The notes beneath the pieces were generated by a model. The model worked only from the letters and a program-made list of their open reading frames with translations, was not told the DNA's origin and did not search any database. Below, one piece after another: positions 1 through 7,090 of a DNA stretch of 64,000 nucleotides (positions are counted from its first letter, which is position 1; every line of letters begins with the position of its first letter). The stretch spans positions 2,480,001 to 2,544,000 of the forward strand of contig OZ245804.1 of NCBI GenBank assembly GCA_965228265.1. The letters run 5' to 3'. The position numbers and the translations under genes were made by a program. This DNA comes from GCA-2732755 sp965228265. GTDB lineage: Bacteria > Planctomycetota > Phycisphaerae > Phycisphaerales > UBA1924.

Positions 1-12
1 GTTTCCTGCACG

Positions 13-1521
13 TCAGCTCCGTCGGTTCTCGTCGCGTCCCTGCGCGGACGGTAAGGGCGACTGTAGCGGCCGTGTATACAGATCGACAACCTCCCTCGCG
101 TGCTCACCGATCGTTGCACCCGGCCTGACGCCCGCCCAGAGTCGCTCAAGCAGGCCCGGCTCGGTTATGAGCCGTTCAATCTGCCGCGCGGCATCCTGCC
201 GATCATTCCCTCGAAATAGCATCCCGTTCTGTTCGTGCCGGATCAGGTCCGGGATCCCTCCGAGTTCTGCTCCCAGCACCGGCAGGCCCGTGTTGAGCAT
301 CTCGATCAGTGTCTGCGGGCCGTTGTCCCACCAAACCGAGGGCACGACGCCCACGTCTCTGCCGGCCAGGAGTTTCGGTATGTCCGCAGGGTCATAGGGG
401 CCGCCGAGCTCCAGCCCTGCGAGCCGGGGCCGAATCGCCTCGGCCCGCTCGCGGATGCCCAGACACCCCGTCCCGAACGCGGCCAGATGCACGCGGGAGC
501 GCAGCGAACGGGGCAGCATCGCGATCGAGTCCACGAGCATGTGCAGCCCCTTGTAGTAGTTGTTGAAGCCGAGGAAGACGATCTTGAGCAAACCGTCGGA
601 TCGATCGCGTGGCTCGATGTGCCCGCGTTCGAGCCCGGCGATGTGCTGGACCTCGATCCGCTCACGTTCCACACCCATGTGCTCAGCGAGTCGGCCGACA
701 AAGGCGGACACGGCCAGGACGCGATCGCATTCGTTCAATGCGCGCACCATCACCCGGCGGCGTGCGCCGATTGGGTGATCTGCCCGGCGGGCAAGCTCTG
801 CCCTTGGTGGTTCGTTTGCCAGGGGTTCCCACCACGGGTGCCCATCTGTGAGCAGTTTCTGCGTTTCGGCGGTTGGTGAGCCGTCGTCGTGGTAACGGAG
901 GATCGGTGGCATCGGCGGCGGTGGAATGCTGGGGGCATCCGAAGACACGCAGCCGGCGCGTCGCTGTCTTTCCTGGTGTATGTCGATACCAGCTTCGCAG
1001 TCCACGCAGCGCAGGCCGCCCTTGTTGTCGAAGCAGGGCGTTCGCCGTTGATGCATCAGATACACCTGCGGGCAGAACGGATGATGGTTGTGGAGGCTCA
1101 TCACCACGCGGGCGCCGGCTTGTCTGGCTGCTCCGATACACGAAGCCGCGAGCCCTTCGAGCGAATGGACATGCACAACATCCGCACGCCATTGCGTGAC
1201 CGCTTGATGCACGATTTCATCCAGTTCTGGCGCATGGCCTTCCCGCTCGGCTTGGGCGAAGTTCCACAACGCGGGCGCCAGAAACGGGGCATTGACGATC
1301 TCGAGCCGGTCGATGCCCTCGACTGGGGGGAGCGGGCGGAGAAATGGGGCTTCCAGCTCTTCCCCGCCTTGGGCCGAGAATGCCGACCCACTTGAAAGCA
1401 CCCCCACCGCGTGCCCGAGATCGCGCTGGGCTCGCGCGAGATTGGCGGCGTATCCGGTAATCCCCCCGGCTTGCCCCGGGGATCGCTCGAAAGGCGCGAA
1501 ATTGACGTGTAGCACCCGCAT
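13..1521 (-). CDS. Glycosyltransferase family 4 protein
   Basis: This 502-residue protein probably transfers a sugar from an activated donor during surface polysaccharide or glycolipid synthesis. The N-terminal half has the glycine-rich opening of GT-B enzymes (FERSPGQAGGITGYAANLAR, residues 11-30), a VVHVHS strand and an MSLHNHHPFC segment near residue 141. A cysteine group at about residues 150-175 (CPQ..., CFDN..., CVDC) is often seen in GT4 enzymes. The C-terminal half carries the donor-site pattern WWDNGPQTLIEML at 397-409. The ATG at 1521 was chosen because MRVLHVNF is the usual first strand of the fold; the 51 codons before it look non-coding and run into the divergent neighbour. Acceptor and donor cannot be told. 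Confidence 0.85.
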   Translation of the reverse strand: MRVLHVNFAPFERSPGQAGGITGYAANLARAQRDLGHAVGVLSSGSAFSAQGGEELEAPFLRPLPPVEGIDRLEIVNAPFLAPALWNFAQAEREGHAPELDEIVHQAVTQWRADVVHVHSLEGLAASCIGAARQAGARVVMSLHNHHPFCPQVYLMHQRRTPCFDNKGGLRCVDCEAGIDIHQERQRRAGCVSSDAPSIPPPPMPPILRYHDDGSPTAETQKLLTDGHPWWEPLANEPPRAELARRADHPIGARRRVMVRALNECDRVLAVSAFVGRLAEHMGVERERIEVQHIAGLERGHIEPRDRSDGLLKIVFLGFNNYYKGLHMLVDSIAMLPRSLRSRVHLAAFGTGCLGIRERAEAIRPRLAGLELGGPYDPADIPKLLAGRDVGVVPSVWWDNGPQTLIEMLNTGLPVLGAELGGIPDLIRHEQNGMLFRGNDRQDAARQIERLITEPGLLERLWAGVRPGATIGEHAREVVDLYTRPLQSPLPSAQGRDENRRS

Positions 1522-1548
1522 CCGGCTTAGATCCGCCTGTCGGTTCCA

Positions 1549-2016
1549 ATGACTGATCGCCCCATCCCTCCAGAGACGATACAGTCTGTGGAGCCCAGTC
1601 GAGGAGCCGCGATGCTTGGAGAATGGATCCGATCCAAACGTCTCGTTGTTGAACGCCAGATGGCGTATCTGCACAAGCTGCGGCTACGGGCCCTTGGCAT
1701 CCTTGTCGGCCTCGGTCTCACGGCACTGGGGATCGTCAGCATGACCACGGCCCCGGCCTGGCCCGTGGTCGTGGGTGCGGTTGCTGTGGCGGCTCTCGTC
1801 GTCAACAAGGTCGCGGCCCAGCTCAGCCACACCGTCTGCATCGGGTGCGGCAAGAAAATCGACGACGCGGCGCCCGTCGGGGTGTACGGCGTGGTCTGCC
1901 CGAACTGCGGCACGATCTCGGCCTCATCCAGGTCAGAGCCCAGCGACGAGCATGTCAGCCTCGATGAATCGCTCGCACCTATCGACGATGCTGCCGACGA
2001 GTCTGCGACCAACTGA
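1549..2016 (+). CDS. Small two-helix membrane protein with zinc ribbon
   Basis: This is a 155-residue protein I cannot assign to a named family. Residues 20-45 are basic and helical. Two hydrophobic segments follow at about 47-65 and 71-87. Then comes a soluble domain with two CxxC pairs (C97/C100 and C117/C120), the usual layout of a zinc ribbon. The last 35 residues are acidic and probably disordered. It is divergent from the glycosyltransferase (27 bp apart) and convergent with trigger factor. Coding is supported by the regular third-position GC bias and the clear hydrophobic/zinc-ribbon architecture. The function is unknown. Confidence 0.7.
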   Translation: MTDRPIPPETIQSVEPSRGAAMLGEWIRSKRLVVERQMAYLHKLRLRALGILVGLGLTALGIVSMTTAPAWPVVVGAVAVAALVVNKVAAQLSHTVCIGCGKKIDDAAPVGVYGVVCPNCGTISASSRSEPSDEHVSLDESLAPIDDAADESATN

Positions 2017-2084
2017 CGCCAGCTCCATTCAGGCATATCCATCCCAGAATTCACTAGCCCAAATTTCTCAGGTTGGGCATCCAG

Positions 2085-2116
2085 AAAGAAAGCCGGGCAC
2101 CCGAGGGCGCCCGGCT
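2085..2116 (-). terminator. Rho-independent terminator of tig
   Basis: An 8-bp perfect stem (AGCCGGGC at 2091-2098 with GCCCGGCT at 2109-2116) lies 30 bp past the trigger factor stop. On the minus strand it is followed by TTCTTTCT. The T-rich tail lies only on the minus side, so it serves tig rather than the convergent gene ending at 2016. Confidence 0.75.
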
Positions 2117-2145
2117 TCGCCGATTCATGACTCAGGCGATCGGTC

Positions 2146-3510
2146 TTACGCGTCCTTCTGGGACTTGACGAAGGCTTCCCAGTCGGCGGTGGAGACCTCT
2201 TCGACCTCGGCGGTCGAGATGATCGAGTCGAGTGCTTTGTGCTCGAGCACCTGCTGCACAACGGTCCCGATCTGCTTGTTCTGAACGAGGTGCTGGCGGA
2301 GCTGCTCGGGGCGGACGCCCTGGCGGAATGCCATCTGGGCGATGGCGCCCTCGATCTCGGCCTGCTGGATCTGCACGCCGCGGTCCTCGGCGACCTTCTG
2401 GAGGATGAAGAAGAGCTTGGTCTCGCGGATGGCCTCGCCGGCGGATGCCTGACGCAGCGTCGCGATGTTCTGCTCGATCTCCATCTGGTCGACGCCGCGG
2501 TACATGAGTTCGGCACGCTTGCGACCGAGCATGCGCTCGGCCTGCTGGGCGGTCAGACGCTTGGGCAGTTCCATCTCGACGTTCTTGAGCAGGTGGCTGG
2601 CGACCTGCTGACGCATGAGCATCTGCTGCTCGACGTGGGCACGCTGCTCGATGCGGGTCTTAATAGCTTCCTCGAGCTGCTCGCGGCTTTCCATCCCCAT
2701 GCGCTCAAGCAGATCCTCGAGCTTGGCGGGGATGATGCGGTCAATGCGGTCGACCTTGAAGGTGATGACCAGATCCTGATCGCGGACAGCCTCGACCTCG
2801 TGGTGCTCGGGGCCCTTGGTCTTGATGGTGACCTCGTCGCCCGCCTTGGGCTTGCCGAGCTGCTTGGCAAAGTCCGAGACGAGGACGCCCAGGATCATGC
2901 CCTCGTCGTCCTTGGGGACCTGAACGACGGCTCCGGGGATGTCGTGAATGACGGTGTCGCCGGCCTTCATGATGCCGTGACCCGAGATGTAATCGCCGGG
3001 CTCGGGTGATTCGCGTTCTTCGAGATCGCCCTCGGCGAGGCAGATCTTCTCGATCTCCTCGTTGATGGCTTTCTCCTCGAGCTCGAACTTGGGCTTCTTG
3101 ATCGCGAGCTTGTCGAGCTCGGGCATCTCGAACTCGGGAAGCACTTCGACATCGACCTCGAAGACGAGCGGCTTGCCGGCTTCGAGTTCGGCATCGGGCA
3201 GCGACTCGGAGATCGGGCTGCCGACGACCTTGAGGCTGTGCTCCTCGATCGCCTCGGAGTAGGCCGAGGAGACGAGCTGGTTCTTGGTCTCGCTGCGGAC
3301 GGAATCGCCGAAGCGTTTCTGGAGGAGGGATCGCGGGGCGTGTCCCTTGCGGAACCCGGGGAGTGCCGCCTCGCTGACGAGCGCGTCGAGGGACTCATCG
3401 ATCCGCTCGGTGACCACGTCTGCGGGCACCTCGATCCGGAGCTTCTTGAGGCAGGGCCCGGCATCGGTGACGGTGCAGGAGCTGATTCGCTGCGTGGCTG
3501 ACTCGGACAT
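2146..3510 (-). CDS. tig: Trigger factor (ribosome-associated chaperone)
   Basis: Trigger factor binds the ribosome exit tunnel and shields nascent chains. This 454-residue protein has the family length and order: an N-terminal ribosome-binding domain with the signature GFRKGHAPR at 52-60, a central FKBP-like domain (about 160-260), then a long helical C-terminal chaperone domain. The start at 3510 (MSESATQ) was chosen because upstream codons run through the tRNA-Leu gene on the opposite strand and show no protein character. An AAGGAA ribosome site lies just upstream. It is monocistronic between a leader hairpin and a clear terminator. The C-terminal ~40 residues are rich in acidic and hydrophobic residues. 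Confidence 0.95.
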   Translation of the reverse strand: MSESATQRISSCTVTDAGPCLKKLRIEVPADVVTERIDESLDALVSEAALPGFRKGHAPRSLLQKRFGDSVRSETKNQLVSSAYSEAIEEHSLKVVGSPISESLPDAELEAGKPLVFEVDVEVLPEFEMPELDKLAIKKPKFELEEKAINEEIEKICLAEGDLEERESPEPGDYISGHGIMKAGDTVIHDIPGAVVQVPKDDEGMILGVLVSDFAKQLGKPKAGDEVTIKTKGPEHHEVEAVRDQDLVITFKVDRIDRIIPAKLEDLLERMGMESREQLEEAIKTRIEQRAHVEQQMLMRQQVASHLLKNVEMELPKRLTAQQAERMLGRKRAELMYRGVDQMEIEQNIATLRQASAGEAIRETKLFFILQKVAEDRGVQIQQAEIEGAIAQMAFRQGVRPEQLRQHLVQNKQIGTVVQQVLEHKALDSIISTAEVEEVSTADWEAFVKSQKDA

Positions 3511-3546
3511 GGAACATTCCTTCGGCAGGGTGACGACACATGGACA

Positions 3547-3572
3547 CCGCCCCGGACACCATTCCGGGGCGG
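3547..3572 (-). promoter_or_regulatory. Perfect hairpin in the tig leader
   Basis: The 10-bp stem CCGCCCCGGA (3547-3556) pairs perfectly with TCCGGGGCGG (3563-3572) around a 6-base loop, starting 37 bp before the tig ATG. There is no U-run on either side, so it does not look like a terminator. It could stabilise the mRNA or regulate translation. Confidence 0.5.
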
Positions 3573-3588
3573 CAAACTGCAGGAGTAG

Positions 3589-3617
3589 AGTGTAGAACCC
3601 ACTCAGGCCCGGTCCAA
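3589..3617 (-). promoter_or_regulatory. Possible promoter of tig
   Basis: On the minus strand TTGGAC (3617-3612) and TACACT (3594-3589) are separated by exactly 17 bp and placed upstream of the leader hairpin. The match to a housekeeping sigma consensus is only moderate. Confidence 0.35.
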
Positions 3618-3634
3618 GTGGTTCCGCGATGCGG

Positions 3635-3663
3635 TTGACCGGGACGGTGGCGTCGGTGATGAT
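3635..3663 (+). promoter_or_regulatory. Possible promoter of tRNA-Leu
   Basis: TTGACC (3635-3640) and GATGAT (3658-3663) have a 17-bp spacer and end 9 bp before the tRNA. The -35 is close to consensus and the -10 is weaker. The position fits transcription starting just ahead of the mature tRNA. Confidence 0.45.
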
Positions 3664-3672
3664 CGGCTGTTG

Positions 3673-3755
<83 letters not shown>

Positions 3756-3828
3756 TTACAACCCCATCAACCGACTTTTACATGACAACCCCCCGGGAAC
3801 AGGCCCGGGAACCGAGGAGCACTTTGGA

Positions 3829-4662
3829 ATGACCAAGCCGATCCGCTGGACGTGCTTTGCTGTTTTGGCCGGGGCGCTAGCCGCCCTGCTCGGATTCGGA
3901 GCCGAATTGCCCCAGCCGGAGCGCACCTATACGGGCGTGTCGCGCCCCTCCACCACGCGCGAATTGGCCTTCGCGGTCCGCGGCAAGATCGCGGAGGTCA
4001 TGGTCGAGCCGGGCGACAAGGTGACGACGGGCCAGAAATTGGTCCGTCTCGATGACGCGGTTCAGCAGGCCACGCTGGAGCTTGCCGACGCTCAGCTTGA
4101 GGATGACACCCGTCTGGAACTGGCACAGATCGCTCTGGAGCACATGGCCGAGGAGCTGAGGCTGGTCGAGCAATCGCTCAAGGACGGCGGGGCGAACGAG
4201 CAGGACGTCCGCACGGCCCGCTTCGAGTTGGCCCGGGCACGGGTCGAACTCCGGGCGGCCGAATCGGAGATGCTCCAGCGAGAGCTCACCCAGAAACGCG
4301 AGCAGGCCCGTCTTGACGAGATGCGGATCGTCTCGCCCATTGATGGGGATGTGGTCCGAGTCGATCGGCGCGAGGGCGAGACGGTTGATGAGCAGACGTC
4401 TGTGATTACCGTGGTCCAGGTCGAGCCGTTACGGATCGACGTGAGTGTTCCGGTGCCCGTCTCGCAGAAGCTGAAGATCGGTCAAGAAGCGAGCGTGGAG
4501 TGGCTCGATATCGAGACCGAGCAGCCGACGATCGGGAAGGTGATTTTCATTTCCAGAGCCGGCGAGGCGAGCGTGCGAGAGGTGCTGGTGCGGATCGAGG
4601 TGCCCAACGCGGACGGCCTGCCCAGCGGGATGCACGCCCGGGTAGCGTTCGAGGGCGAATGA
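3829..4662 (+). CDS. HlyD/RND-type periplasmic adaptor protein
   Basis: This 277-residue protein belongs to the membrane-fusion (periplasmic adaptor) class that links an inner-membrane exporter to the outer envelope. It has an N-terminal membrane anchor or signal (residues 8-25), a half lipoyl/barrel-sandwich motif (about 45-78, GKIAEVMVEPGDKVTTGQKL), a coiled-coil hairpin (about 80-165), the second lipoyl half (IVSPIDGDVVRVD) and a beta-barrel. It is short for the family. The ATG at 3829 follows a GAGGAG site and precedes a good signal segment. No RND pump or ABC exporter is beside it. It opens a same-strand series with two further adaptor-domain fusions, which suggests a shared export role. 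Confidence 0.8.
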   Translation: MTKPIRWTCFAVLAGALAALLGFGAELPQPERTYTGVSRPSTTRELAFAVRGKIAEVMVEPGDKVTTGQKLVRLDDAVQQATLELADAQLEDDTRLELAQIALEHMAEELRLVEQSLKDGGANEQDVRTARFELARARVELRAAESEMLQRELTQKREQARLDEMRIVSPIDGDVVRVDRREGETVDEQTSVITVVQVEPLRIDVSVPVPVSQKLKIGQEASVEWLDIETEQPTIGKVIFISRAGEASVREVLVRIEVPNADGLPSGMHARVAFEGE

Positions 4663-4811
4663 GACACCGGGATCGATTGGTTGGTCCGGGCGGATGAGGC
4701 GTATAGGCTTCCGGCCCGGGGCGGCGCACCCGACAGGACGCGAGAGAAACGCCCGACGGGCATGAAAGACGTCCAAGACCGCATATTTTCCAAACGAAAG
4801 GCGACACTCAA

Positions 4812-5147
4812 ATGGCCGACGAGCAGCAGCAACAGCAGGTCCAGCTCCGTATCGACGAGTCGAAGATGACCTCGACCTACGCCAACACGATCCGTACCTC
4901 GACGACGGCTGACGAGGTGGTTCTGGACTTCGGCATGAACCTCCCGGTTCAGGGCCCGGACGGCCAGGCCGCGCTCATGTTCAACGTCGGCAGCCGGGTC
5001 GTGATGAACTGGTCGGGCGCCAAGCGTCTGGCGATCACGCTGGGCCAGGTCATCCGCCAGTACGAGGAGCGCAACGGCGAGATCCAGATTCAGCGTGGCG
5101 GACCCGCCCCGGCCCAGGGCCAGGACGCCCCGAAGCTGGCCGATTGA
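4812..5147 (+). CDS. DUF3467 family protein
   Basis: This 111-residue protein matches the DUF3467 pattern: a YANTIRTSTTADEVVLDFG segment (24-42), then VQGPDG..., a VVMNWSGAKRLAITLGQVI stretch and a charged tail. The family is cytoplasmic and uncharacterised. It lies 149 bp after the adaptor gene and 23 bp before the GAF/HlyD fusion, so it may belong to the same transcription unit. A glutamine run (QQQQQ) near the N-terminus is unusual. No catalytic motif is visible. Confidence 0.8.
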   Translation: MADEQQQQQVQLRIDESKMTSTYANTIRTSTTADEVVLDFGMNLPVQGPDGQAALMFNVGSRVVMNWSGAKRLAITLGQVIRQYEERNGEIQIQRGGPAPAQGQDAPKLAD

Positions 5148-5170
5148 TCTGACGCTGACAGGCAACGCCC

Positions 5171-7078
5171 ATGTCGAGTGACCAGGAAGTCAGCGACCGC
5201 CCAACAGAGATCGCCCCGGGCGCCCAGCCCGGGGCTGTTCAAAGCAAAGGCGGCCGACAGGGGGCTCTGCGCGAGTTCCTCGGCAAGCTGCTCGCGTTCC
5301 AGTGCAAGATCACCGGAGCCGATGCCGGCGCGGTCTACCTGCGCTCGGGCAAAAGCAGACAGGGCGGGGTCTTTGTCACCTACCACCAGGACTCCGGCTC
5401 ATCGTTCGATGAGTCCACAACCAAGAAACTGGCGACCATCGGCGAGCGTGCGGCCTCTGGCACAAGCGCCGGCGTTGCCGAGCCGATCACGCTGACGGGC
5501 GCTCAGGATCTTTACGCCTCGTCTGCGACACACACAGCGCTGGCGACACCCCTCGTCGCGGACGGCAAGGCCGAGGGCGCGTGCATTGTTCTGGTGCCTT
5601 CGCGCGATCGCGAGCAGCAATCGATCAAACTCGAACGTCTCGCCCTGACCGTTTCGCGATTCGAGGCGTTTCTGTGGCAGCAGTCGTTCGTGGGCGAGGC
5701 CGAGCAGAAGGTCATGCTCCGCGAAACGCTTGAGCTGCTCGACCAGGCGCAGCGGGGTTCGTCGGCCAAGGCCATGGGCACGCTGCTCTGCGACGAGATG
5801 CGCAGGCGTTTCGGGTGCACCCGTGTTTCGATCGGGATGATCCGCGGCGATCAGCTCCGCGTGATGGCAATCAGCGGCGCAGACGACCTCGATCGACACG
5901 CACCGACCGTCGAGGCGCTGGAATCGGCGATGGAAGAGACGGCGCTTCAGGATGCCGAGGTGCTCTTTCCGCCCTCCGATGCGCTCGAGAGTGTCCCGGG
6001 CAGCCGGCGTGTAACACACGAGCATGCCAGATTGAGCGAGGCCTACGGCCCCTCCTCGATCGTGAGTCTGCCCCTGCGGATCGAAGAGGATCTGGTCGGC
6101 GTGATGGTCCTTGAACGCGACGCGTCGGACCCGTTCCCCGATGCGGCCCTCCCGCTGCTTCGACTCGTGGCCGAGTTCGTCGGACCCGCGGTCTACACGC
6201 GCCGGCTCGCCGACAGGCGCACACCGGAAGTCCTGCGTGATGACGTACTTGATCTTGGAGCCGGGATCGTTGGACCGAGGCACACGGCCAAGAAGTTGGT
6301 GGCCCTACTCATACTCGTTGTGTTCGTGCTGACAGCTGCCGTTCCGATCCCGTCGCGGGTGAAGGGCACGATGGAAGTGCGCCCCGAAGTTGGCCGAGCG
6401 ATCGTGCCGCCGTTCGCCGGGTTCCTGAAGAGCTTCGACGCTCGACCGGGTGACGAGGTCACGGAAGGTCAGGTCGTCGCGACGCTCGAGACCCGCGAGC
6501 TGCTTCTGAGTCTTGAGGAGCAGCTCGAACGACGAGCAACACTCAGCACGCAGCGCGACAACGCCCTGGCCCGCGGCGAGCTTGCCGAGGCCCGTCAGTA
6601 CGAGGCTCAGTTGGAAGAGGTGCAAGCCGCGGTTGATCTGATCAGCCAGCGTGTCTCGCTCTCTGAGCTCCGATCACCGATCGACGGCGTCATCAGCAGG
6701 GGCGATCTGGAGAAACTGGTCGGCGCTCCGGTGGACGCTTCCAAAGCGCTCTTCGAAGTGGTCGGCCCGGGTGTACGCGTGCTGATAGATGTCGACGAGC
6801 GGAACGCCAGTCGGGTGCGGGTCGGACAGAAGGGCTGGGTCGCCAGTCGCGCCCGTCCCGGCGCAGAACTCCCCATCACGGTGACGCGTGTGAACCCCGT
6901 CGCGCAGCCTCGCGAGGGCGCGAACGTCTTTGTGGTTGAGGCAACGCTCGACGAGGTGCCTGACTGGCTGCGTCCGGGCATGACCGGGACGGCGCGTCTG
7001 AACGACGGGTGGAGCACGCTGCTCTGGGAGCTGTCCCGCCCGATGGTGGACGCGTTCCGCATGTGGGCGTGGATCTAG
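5171..7078 (+). CDS. GAF-domain / HlyD adaptor fusion protein
   Basis: In this 635-residue membrane protein the cytoplasmic half has two GAF-like regions (about 30-170 and 190-345), a fold that usually binds small ligands or mediates signalling. One transmembrane helix follows at about 374-392 (KKLVALLILVVFVLTAAVPI). Beyond it lies a periplasmic HlyD-type module: lipoyl half (about 405-440), short coiled coil (445-485), second lipoyl half (about 495-520, SPIDGVISRGDLEKLVGAPV) and beta-barrel. A sensor input placed directly on an export adaptor is uncommon. The next gene begins 12 bp after the stop, so the two are almost certainly cotranscribed. Confidence 0.8.
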   Translation: MSSDQEVSDRPTEIAPGAQPGAVQSKGGRQGALREFLGKLLAFQCKITGADAGAVYLRSGKSRQGGVFVTYHQDSGSSFDESTTKKLATIGERAASGTSAGVAEPITLTGAQDLYASSATHTALATPLVADGKAEGACIVLVPSRDREQQSIKLERLALTVSRFEAFLWQQSFVGEAEQKVMLRETLELLDQAQRGSSAKAMGTLLCDEMRRRFGCTRVSIGMIRGDQLRVMAISGADDLDRHAPTVEALESAMEETALQDAEVLFPPSDALESVPGSRRVTHEHARLSEAYGPSSIVSLPLRIEEDLVGVMVLERDASDPFPDAALPLLRLVAEFVGPAVYTRRLADRRTPEVLRDDVLDLGAGIVGPRHTAKKLVALLILVVFVLTAAVPIPSRVKGTMEVRPEVGRAIVPPFAGFLKSFDARPGDEVTEGQVVATLETRELLLSLEEQLERRATLSTQRDNALARGELAEARQYEAQLEEVQAAVDLISQRVSLSELRSPIDGVISRGDLEKLVGAPVDASKALFEVVGPGVRVLIDVDERNASRVRVGQKGWVASRARPGAELPITVTRVNPVAQPREGANVFVVEATLDEVPDWLRPGMTGTARLNDGWSTLLWELSRPMVDAFRMWAWI

Positions 7079-7090
7079 GGAGCATCGGCT

